A DNA stretch of 13,036 bases from Cephalothrix spiralis (Eukaryota; Nemertea; Palaeonemertea; Archinemertea; Cephalotrichidae), in NCBI GenBank assembly GCA_032353305.1, contig JAUCNG010182196.1, positions 1-13,036 on the forward strand. Reading direction: 5' to 3'. Made by a program: the position numbers and the translations under genes. Of this stretch, positions 1 through 9,100 are shown piece by piece. The first letter of the stretch is position 1. Every line of letters begins with the position of its first letter. Under the pieces are notes generated by a model, which was given only the letters and a program-made list of their open reading frames with translations, was not told the DNA's origin and did no database searches.

Positions 1-121
1 GATCCTGAAAACACCTGCATATATAAATAGCCTTCCGTTGAATAAATGTATCAGTTATATCAGTGCTAGAACAAGACCTTTGTAAGATCATCTTTGCTTT
101 TAGAGATAGGTCGAAAAGGTA

Positions 122-620
122 ACCCAAAACTACTTTTAGGCCATTTGGAGGTCTTTAAACCCCAAAACTACTTTCAGGTCAATTATAAAAAACACGAAGT
201 CCAAAACATCACCTGTTTAATTGTTTGAAATAAAACGTAACAATACTTCCGCGTTACCAGCTTTAAAGCATATAAGCCTTCCTTTGTTTAACTCCTTAAG
301 AATACTGATATCCTTATCATAACGTATAATACAACAATAAAGTGATAAAAGCCATGGGAATTATCAAAATAACGCCGGGACTAAATTAAACTCCTTTTAC
401 CGACAAAAAGATAAACAAAAATAATTACATCAAGTCATCAAATTTATGACCCCCGAAACTACTTTTGATACTTATTCTAAAAAGATACCAGAAATTACTT
501 TTCTTCACCATATAGATAAGTGTTCGCACTTAATTGTAAATCGAATTAAAATAAATAAAGTTTAAATAAATAAATACTTTTCTTATGCAAGATTTCTATA
601 CCTGAAATTACTTTTAGGTC
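122..620 (+). repeat. Scattered 21-bp motif CCCAAAACTACTTTTAGGTC, five degenerate copies
   Basis: Copies lie at about 122-142, 160-181, 448-470, 486-503 and 599-620. Each is a variant of (A/C)CCNNAAA(C/T)TACTTTTAGGTC. All point the same way, with irregular spacing (38, 288, 38 and 113 bases start to start). The 38-base spacing occurs twice, which suggests the remains of a tandem array broken up by insertions or decay. No coding potential is seen in 1-700. Confidence 0.55.
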
Positions 621-714
621 ATGTCAATATTGAAAATAGGACCCTTTCCAGCGGCACGTCCCCGTCACCGAAATGTATTGAGTAACCCCCACCCGGGCCC
701 CATGGGCATTTTGT

Positions 715-1255
715 CGGTTAGCGATTAAGCCGTTTTGGCTCGATTACCGATTAATTTGAAAATTCGTTTTCGAAACCGGTTAGCGATTAAATAGGTTTAA
801 GGTATCTAACGGAAGCGGTTATCGATTAAATAACATAATGCTGTAATAAGCGTAACCGGTTAACGTTTAATTCATTATGGGTTTCAACATCTCGGTATCG
901 GTTATCGATTAGGTGTATAAATCCATAATCATAGTCCGAGTTCAAGTAGTCGCATTCTATACTGGCGTCGGGGCCACAAACTCGATCTAAAAGTGCTTTA
1001 GAATTCAAAATTTTCCTCGCCTCGCTTTCGCTCGGCTCAATACCATAATGAAAATTATTTGTATTAGAAAGCGCGCAAAAATGAGTCTTTTTTAACTTCA
1101 TTGAATGATTGAAAAAATGATCACCGATTGCCGATTACAATTTTTATCGATTACGGTTAGCGATTAAATGTAAGAGATGACATTTTTATCGATTAACCAA
1201 AATCCTTGTCGATTTCCGATTAATTAGGAAAATCCTTGTCGACTAGCGATTATAG
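715..1255 (+). repeat. Degenerate array of CGGTTAGCGATTAAA motifs, period about 41 bp
   Basis: Copies of CGGTTA(G/T)CGATTAA lie at about 715-728, 777-790, 816-830, 857-870, 899-911 and 1154-1168. Shorter relatives (CCGATTA, TCGATTA, AGCGATTA) fill 740-755 and 1120-1255. Spacing among four consecutive copies is 39, 41 and 42 bases, which points to a tandem origin. The block at 912-1119 has almost no copies. A minus-strand reading frame across 826-1101 is judged a by-product. Confidence 0.6.
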
Positions 1256-2314
1256 GAGTTGCCCATATGGCCCTCATATTTTGTGACACCCGGCATGAAA
1301 ATAATTTTGCTCAGCTTAGTCACTTATGGCAAAAAATTCCATCAAAAACATATTTTGGAAGCATATGTTTAAAAGAAGCCAGAAGGCCAAATGCCGTTTT
1401 ACAGTCCAGGCGCTTTCAAAGTACTCCGCTATATAAAATTCATTGGTAGTGGAGTATTTAGCAATAACTAAAAAAGTGCGTAAACCGTAAACCGGCATAT
1501 GGCCTAAATGAAATATTGTCCGGGCAAAAATATTTATCGCGACTGGTTATTGACCGGGTTGTAAAAAATGTCACAACCGACTGTCATCAAAGCTTTTTCC
1601 ATATGTCGTGTTATTGTTTTCAGAAAGCTGTGGCCATAGCCTGTTAAAATACCAATATTTGTCCTTAAAACTGTGAACCTATATTTGGTCGAGAAATCTC
1701 TTATAATTTTTAACCCTCTGAGCTCATGGTTCAGATAAGCTCTGGTAGATTTACAGTTGAGTAACAACACAGGTGTTCGATATTACTAAAAAACGGTGTT
1801 TCAGAAGTTATTCATGTCTCAAATTGAAAACTGTAAAATGAACGTCCTTATTCTCGTATGAAATGTGATGATCATTTTAAGCGCCTCTAACGGCGAAATA
1901 TTTTACTGTCGAGAAAAAAAGTTCTCATTTAACGATTTTATTTGTCGATACTCTATCGATTTCATCATTTTGGCAACATTTTTGTTGAATATAGTATCAA
2001 CACGGACATAAACTAATCACTAGGTGATAAGTTTGTGACACAGTCTATAGAGGCCAGGTGACCTTTAAATTGACATGAAATAAAACTATTAACTCTGCCG
2101 AGTTGCTAGGTATATTGAATACTAAAACATAGCAAGTTGTTAGAGTGAAAATTGACGTAACATTGTTTGGGTTCTTAACATGTGTTAAAAATCTCCTAAT
2201 TTCAAGTGGTCGAAGTTTGCATGAAAAAGCGCTATTTCATGATTCATGCACGGACCCCCGTTGCCCCCTTCGTTATTGGCAGCGTTTTGTAAATAAGTTA
2301 CAGGCCTATCAGTT
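1256..2314. other. Intronic sequence without recognisable genes
   Basis: No exon matching the dynein family, no RNA gene and no tandem array is seen here. The short open frames at 1267-1449 (+), 1316-1498 (-) and 1534-1770 (-) show no motifs. The only recognised item is a 31-bp transposon-end fragment at 1613-1643. Confidence 0.5.
1613..1643 (+). mobile_element. Fragment of the right end of the CAGGGTG-type element
   Basis: The stretch TTGTTTTCAGAAAGCTGTGG followed by CCATAGCCTG closely matches the right end of the element at 6241-6519 (TTGTTTTCAGAAAGTTGTGG, CCACCCTG). Similarity fades upstream: ATGTCGTG-TTAT here against ATGTCATGGAAT there. The left end is not recognised nearby, so this is a truncated or heavily diverged relic. 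Confidence 0.5.
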
Positions 2315-2675
2315 CTCCTAAAATTTTAAGCTATCCAGCTAGATATCCTAATATATGACCCTCCTAAAATCTCCTAAAATAGTCAAAAAAAGATTCTCGC
2401 CTCGCTTCGCTCGGCTTAAGATTTATTCATTTTAAGTTTATTCGTGCAAAAGCGCGGGACAAAAATTAAAAATTTATTATGGTTAGAGTCTCTTAAATAA
2501 TTATATGCAGAGATTATGAAGATTTATTGAAAAGCAAAACTATATTTTGTTTGTAGTAAAGGAAAGTTAATAGAAAATGAGAATCTCATAAATTGCTTAA
2601 AAATCTCATAAAATCTCATAAAATATTGCTGAAAAATCTACTAAAATTTAAAAATATCTCCTAAAATCCTAAAAT
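2315..2675 (+). repeat. CTCCTAAAAT / CTCATAAAAT-rich patch
   Basis: Units of CTCCTAAAAT occur near 2315, 2361, 2371 and 2658. CTCATAAAAT variants occur around 2605-2630 and again near 4195-4205. The patch encloses one copy of the GC-rich motif CTCGCTTCGCTCGG at 2401-2414. It looks like a decayed repeat family rather than a clean microsatellite. No coding potential is seen. Confidence 0.45.
2396..2416 (+). repeat. GC-rich dispersed motif CTCGCCTCGCTTCGCTCGGC
   Basis: This motif stands out in AT-rich DNA. It recurs at 1016-1036 (one extra T), at 4269-4289 (CTAGCTTCGCTCGGC) and at 9028-9041 (GTCGCTTCGCTCGG), always on the + strand. Its core CTCGCTTCGCTC is a perfect mirror repeat. Each copy is preceded by an A/T-rich stretch. 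Three of the four are followed by GGCT(C/T)AA. Confidence 0.6.
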
Positions 2676-2696
2676 TGAGGAAGCAAAAATGACTGT

Positions 2697-2830
2697 GAGG
2701 CCTGAAGTTATCCACTACATTAGACAATACGTCCGCCTCCGGTTTCGAGTCCCGTGTGTACCACTTGGGTAAGTTCCTAAGCTCACATTTATTCCTGGGT
2801 GGCTCGGTCAGGTTTTAAAATGTGATGTAT
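2697..2830 (+). mobile_element. Degenerate tRNA-derived SINE (copy A)
   Basis: A pol III B-box-like sequence (GTTTCGAGTCC, 2742-2752) sits in a tRNA-like stretch that begins near 2697. It is followed 42 bases later by CCTGGGTGGCTCGGTCAGGT (2794-2813), the core shared with the SINE copies at 7678 and 12245. After about 2815 similarity to the other copies is lost, so the 3' half is diverged or truncated. Confidence 0.6.
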
Positions 2831-3000
2831 TTCTACAAGGGAAGCTCTTAGAATAAAGGACCATGTGACGTCGTTACTATAAACTGAAAATGCCAGTGAA
2901 AGCGCGCCCGGTGACATGGCTTGTTCAGGTATTGAACTATTATTTCCCCATGAATTTCCATTGACCCCACAATTTCAATTTTTATTTTTGATCATTTCAG

Positions 3001-3171
3001 GAATACCTCGCTTACGTGAAAAGTTTACCAATCAACGATACTCCAGAAATATTTGGTCTCCACGAGAACGCTAATATTACATATGCACAAAATGAAACAT
3101 TCGTTTTGTTAACGAGTCTGCTGACGCTGCAACCGAAAACATCTAGTGGAGCTGGAAGGTCTAGAGAAGAG
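3001..3171 (+). CDS. DNAH1: DNAH1-like exon, AAA6 region (EYLAYV...SREE)
   Basis: This exon of 171 bases encodes 57 residues from [10 protein letters not shown] to GRSREE. It contains the dynein signature [13 protein letters not shown] followed by the helix [14 protein letters not shown], which belong to the AAA6 part of the motor ring. The acceptor is a good one, a T-rich tract ending in CATTTCAG at 3000. The donor is GAG|GTAACC at 3171/3172. Both ends appear to be phase 0, although the phase at the start is set only by the family match. The final [10 protein letters not shown] is a Gly/Ser-rich linker that varies in length between dyneins. Unspliced reading would continue to a stop near 3322. 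Confidence 0.9.
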
Positions 3172-6100
3172 GTAACCCTTTTTTCCCTTATCCTTATCAC
3201 CCCTAAAAAACTACATGTAGCTACTCTTATTTCTTCCCGTCTTGCTATGGAGAACCCTTTTTTGCTTAAAAGTGCCATTTTATTACCCCTATCAAGTATA
3301 GCAACTCGCCAGCGTGCCTGTTGAACTTCTCAAATATTAAGATGTTGTCTAGCAAAACCCTTTAGTTATTTTGATCCAAGATGTCCCGAAATCATTTCCT
3401 AAAAATTTCAAAATTTCGAGAAATGCGCGGTCGAATTTTAGGCTTGCGCATGTGCAAATCGCAAAAATAACAGCGGATTCCGGTAAAATAGGGGCATGTT
3501 ATGCCTGTCCGTAATATATTTATATAAAGTAAAGTCAGCCGTTTCCGAATTATAAATGAATCAATGATAATAACGTCAAACCTTAATAACTCTGTAACGG
3601 ATGATTTTACGTCATAGAAACATTTCCCAAATTTACCTGAATCGCCTGTTATTTTTCGATCTGCGCATGCGCGATTTTAAATTAAATATACCGCGCATGC
3701 GCATTTCTCGAAACCTTAGCAACCGGCGATTTTGAAATTATCAGGAAATGATGTCGGGACATCATGGATCAAAACAACTATTAAAAGGTTTTTTTTAGTC
3801 AACAAAAAAATGAAGTTATACCGGCGAATATAGAAATCTCATATTTCATTTGTACCTAATTATGCATACTTTAATAAATGTATTGAAATGGCTCTTTAAA
3901 GTTTGTATTGATGTGTCTCTTGTATAGTCATCCTAATGATCGTTTGTCTATTCCATGATCTCAAATCGATTAAGGTATAAATTCATTTTTGATTGATAAT
4001 GATTTAAATATTTAAATCATGTATATTTCATGCAAATCAGGGCGATGAGGACGAAAGTGAAGAATTGGTATGTATAAAGGCACCTGCAAATCAATCAATG
4101 CATGATATTGTACATGTAACTTTTATAAAAAGCGTCAAAGGTCTAAAAAAAATTAGGATATCATAAGATATGGCCGCCCTAAAAAACTAAAAAATACATT
4201 ATAATTCTCATAAAGTCTCGTCAAATTTAAGTAAACGGTATAGAAATAAAAAATGGGTCCAAATTTGTCTCGCCTAGCTTCGCTCGGCTCAATTGGGTTA
4301 AATTATTGCCGAAAGAACAAAAAATTATTTCGATGGTACCCCCCTTCCAAATATCGGAATATATAGTTTAAAAAATAAACATAGACAAACTATACATTTT
4401 TGGAAAGCTTGTGGTATTTATATTCTACCGGGGATATTCCTTTTTATACCGAGCCGCTTGGGGCCGGGTGGCGGGGCAAAATTTAAAAAATTGATTTTTC
4501 TTTTAATTTAAAAACAAATTTTATATAAGCTTTTCAAAAATGTATAGTTTGTCTATATTTTGGGGGGACCAACGAAATTGCTCCTCCGGCAATAATTCCA
4601 CCCAATTGTGTAAATATAAGGCAAGGATGCGTGTAAAAATAAAAAACTTTATTGATTAGAGTTTCTCCAATGAGTGAATTATTAAAGATCTCTATGGATA
4701 ATAGACCTTGGTGTAAACTGTTGGACCCTTGTGTAAACTATTAAAATGGTTTAGTTTTTTTTAGTAATCAAGTTTTCAACTTCATTTTTTATTGATTTGT
4801 AATTATTGCATCAATCATCATTTTCGACTGTTCCTACGCAAGTTAATCACGGGGGGTGCAATTTGTTTTGATAATTTGAATTTTTTATCATTCGAAATGC
4901 TAATTGAAGAATATCTATTACACTGTCATTAAATTAGCTATTATTTTTGTATGAGTTTGACACTGATGAGCTTTTTTAAAACAAAGTAATTATTTTATCG
5001 TGATAATCGTTTATTTGTAGGACATTTTGCCAGGCGGCATGAACCCCAAGGTCTTTATTTTTTGCATGTTTATTTTGTTGACATCGCATTGCATTATGGA
5101 TCTACGGATCAATTTAAGTCCCACTTTCAAAATGCACTTTTTTGCATGTCAGTCAGTTTAAAATTTAAACCAAATGGTCATCAATCACTTTTAAAACACA
5201 GAAGAAATAATTATCTAGAAGTACATATTGCATATTGATTTGTTTTTTGTTCAAAAATAGGGATATTGAGCTGATTGAAGGTGATTTTATGCAGGTTTCG
5301 GGAATCGGATTTAAGATTTCTCATGATGTCGCCATTTTAAATTCTAAATTTGTTTTGAAATAGATTCCGATTTACTAAAATTATCCCGAGGCTCTCTTAT
5401 GATGATGATTTAGAGCAGATTTACTAAATCCGATTTATCCCTGTATAAAAACGCCTTACCGGTAATTGATTTCAAATATAATTTATTCAGGATGGCACAT
5501 ATAAATCGCATGTTGATCGAGGAATTCTAAAGCCAGATGAAATGGCCCCGCTGGGGCGCATATAAGCTGGTTCCCCCTTCTTCTAGGTCAAAGGCCATAT
5601 TGTTGGGATGGAGAAAGCGCTCAGTACCGGTCAGACTAATATGGCCCTATGTCCTATACCCGTTACCCGGTCTTCTAAGCCTTCTATTCACCTGACCAAC
5701 CGATTAAGAGCTGGGCTGGGCCTTGCTATGCCTTTTTAGGATCTTTTAGTGGCGCCAGATTTTTTCATGACGCGAGAGATATCCTCGATAATTGGACCTG
5801 CAACCTACTGGTGATATGTTCTTTAGCAAGTGTAATATTTTCTCAAGTTAGGCAATGCAGAACAGTGCAGGCCTTTTTATATTATTGTACGATGATTTTT
5901 TTGGAGAGAAAAAAGAAGAAAAACATTTAATTAGTTATTTTTGCCGTCGGTCGATATCAGCTGTCAAAAAATCATGAAAATGTGCCACCTCACTTCATAT
6001 TTTTGAATTTGGTTGAAAATTCTCCTATAATTTATGATACAGAATACCTTTAACATTTAATAGACGTCAAAGGTTTGAGTGCTGTTATTGAGAGTCTGAA

Positions 6101-9100
6101 TTTTATTTTAAAACTAGTGATCATATATCTCTTAGTTCAAATTTCTTTTTTCAAACCCTGATGAAGTTCAAATTTTAAAAATTTTCTGTGTCTGTCTTTT
6201 TTGTCCAGTTGAAAAAATTGTTTATAACCTTTAATGAATACAGGGTGACCACATGTCTGGAAAACCTGGAAATGTCATGGAATTCCAAAATTAGCCCAAA
6301 TTGTCATGAAATAGAAAAAACTGGTAAAACCTGGAAATGTCATGGAATTTTGAAATAACGGGTTTTATTTTTTGTCATGCCTGGCAGGCCCTGGCTATTT
6401 GGCTGCTGAAAATGATGACGCGACTGACTGTTATTCCGACTGGAAATTTTCTGGTTATGTCAGGGAAAAGTCTTGGAAATGTCATGGAATTTTGTTTTCA
6501 GAAAGTTGTGGCCACCCTGTGAAATGAGACTTTGGTTTACCTCGAAAGGATCCCTGAGTATACTAGGGTAGAGAAGCCTACCCAGTCTAATTTATCTGCA
6601 TTTTAAGGAAATAACACAATATTTTTTAAATTTTAGGTTATGGACGAAACTGCACATCATATTTTGGATACAGTTCCAAAACCGTTGAACATTGGTCATG
6701 TTATGGAAAAATATCCTGTACTCTACGAACAATCTATGAACACTGTATTGATTCAGGAGGTTATAAGGTTTGTCATTACATTTTTTAATTAATTTGAAGT
6801 ATAATTAACTTGCATTTTATGTATGCAATTTATGACCAAATCAATCTATTTCTACCTTAATGATTCATTATATAATAGTTCATATAATGATACCCATTTT
6901 ACACAGTCGTAATTTAGTTTTGACTCTAGTTAAATCTAGACATAACAAAAACACAAATATACAGTGTGTCCCAATATTATGGAAAACAGCCGGATGACGT
7001 CATACTGTGACTCCATTATTAATATTTTAATAATTGCAAAAAATGAGCATTTGAGAGCATGCTCTTCTCTCCAAAATAAAACAGATATGGTGCAGATCGG
7101 TTCATAACTAAGAGAGCTACGATGATTCTCCTGAAGAGCTTCATGTTTTATTTTCCCCACCCTAAAATCCCATACGAAATCGAGAGACTGCTATTTTTAA
7201 TAATCTTATACATTTGATGGACACAAATCATTATATTGTCCTTCTGGGAAATTCTGCAGTGAAACCCATTTGATAACCAATGTTATTCTCATTCAGAATT
7301 GTCACATGAGAAAAATACAAACAAAAAATCATATTTCTATTCGAATTATCTTTCGAGTTGTAAACATTTCAAATTAGAAGTTTTACAATTTTGGATAATT
7401 CCAACAAACATGTAGTGTCAATGACCAGGGGGTCATAGTGCAATGACTTATACCATATTTTTTCCTCTTCAGATATAACAATCTATTAAAAACCATTCAC
7501 TCTAGTTTGAACGATTTACTTAAAGCTCTCAAAGGTTTGGTTGTACTGTCACAAGCTCTTGAAGACCTATCAAACAGTATCTACAATAACGCTGTTCCAT
7601 CTATGTGGGCCGGCAAGGTAGGTTACCAACTATACTTTCCAATTTTCCTTGTATTTCAAAGTATAAAAACCAACTAATGTGCCTCGGTAGTGAGGTGATC
7701 AGAGCGCTCGGTCAGTGATCCAGGGGTCCCTGGATCGATACCCAGTCTCGACACCACTAACCTTGAGCAAGTTTCTCAACCGACAACGCATAGCTTCCTG
7801 GGTGGCCTCGGTTAGGTTAAATACGTGGAGTGGGACACTGTCCCTCCCTTCGGGGTAAAAATCCCACTGCTAATCGGTTTATAGAAAATAGATTAGAGAG
7901 CGGGTTAGGTCTACAGGCCTAAGGGTAAATGCTCAGCAAGAGGACCATTGTGTCTATTTGAGCCAGTCATCTGACGCCCTATATAGAAGAAGACAACAGC
8001 TATAAATGGTGGCATCTTGTCCCTAAGGGCAGTTTCGATCTATCCTAATCTCTAGGTTAGAAGGCCAATCTCATAATTAAAGGACTCTGCATAAGAGGAT
8101 GAAATGGTGGGCCCGGTTCTCATAATCATGACGTCATCATTCTCTATTGACACGGGTTCGGGTACGGCCAAATGTATCAAAACGGGCGACTCCTAGTGCC
8201 CAAACTGGGTAGAGTAGCAACCTTACTAAGTCATGATGAGTTCGAGAGCTGCTTGGCATAGAAAACATCCTACTCAGTACTAAAGACCCTGGTCACGTGC
8301 AAAATATGTCAAAGACCGAAATGTCGAAGACCGAAATGTCGAAAGACCAAAATGTCTTAAACTCCAAAATGTCGAAACCCATAATGTCGAAATGTCGAAA
8401 TGTCGAATAACCATTATTTCATAACCATTATTTCTAAAGTTGAAAGACCAAAATGTATAAAGATCGAAATGTCGAAAGACAAAAATGTCTAACGACCATA
8501 ATGTCGAAAGCCCAAAATGTCAAAACTCTAAAATGTCGAAATCTATAATGTCGAAATGTCATTTAAGTTTAAATTATCTTTGTAAATTTTCTTCATTTTA
8601 GGCATACCCATCACTGAAGCCACTTGCATCTTGGGTGACTGATTTAGTACAACGTCTCGATTTTATCAATAATTGGATAGACAATGGAATCCCGCCTGTA
8701 AGTTTCTTTATCGTTAATGTCGATCATTTACTGAAATTATTATTTTGGTTCAAATTATTTATTTTTTTATAATATATTTTTTATTTTCAAAAAAGCAAGC
8801 TTTTCGAAAATCATGAAATCTAGATCAGCTTTTATGTCTTTCATTTCATGTCATTTAACAGGGTCATAATGTTGCCATAGTAACATATGTATTTTCATTC
8901 AATGGCACCACTCGTCATTTAAGTTTTCCTATAAAAATAGGAATTCTTACTAGATTCTTTTTTTCCTTATATTTTAAGACCCGATTAATATTTAATGAAA
9001 TTCAAAATTGAAAAAAATTGTCGGAAGTCGCTTCGCTCGGCACTTCAGTTTATAAATATGTTTAAATTAAATTTTACAGCAAACTGCATTTGGAGTTTAA

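Noticed and set aside
826-1101. Minus-strand open frame of 91 codons
   Set aside because: It overlaps the CGGTTAGCGATTAAA array and the dispersed GC-rich motif, shows no known motif, and is a by-product of the repeat.
3012-3278. Minus-strand open frame of 88 codons
   Set aside because: It is antisense to the confident dynein exon at 3001-3171.
5491-5565. Acceptor-like TTTATTCAG followed by an open frame [19 protein letters not shown]
   Set aside because: No convincing donor before the stop, and the dynein reading frame does not need it.
6337-6522. Forward open frame of 61 codons
   Set aside because: It lies within the CAGGGTG-ended transposon, made of its internal repeats; no transposase motif.
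6958-7260. Possible mariner-type element starting ACAGTGTGTCCC
   Set aside because: No matching inverted end was found within a few hundred bases.
8301-8560. CRISPR-like array
   Set aside because: Units are irregular, spacers are not unique, and the context is a eukaryotic intron; it is a minisatellite.
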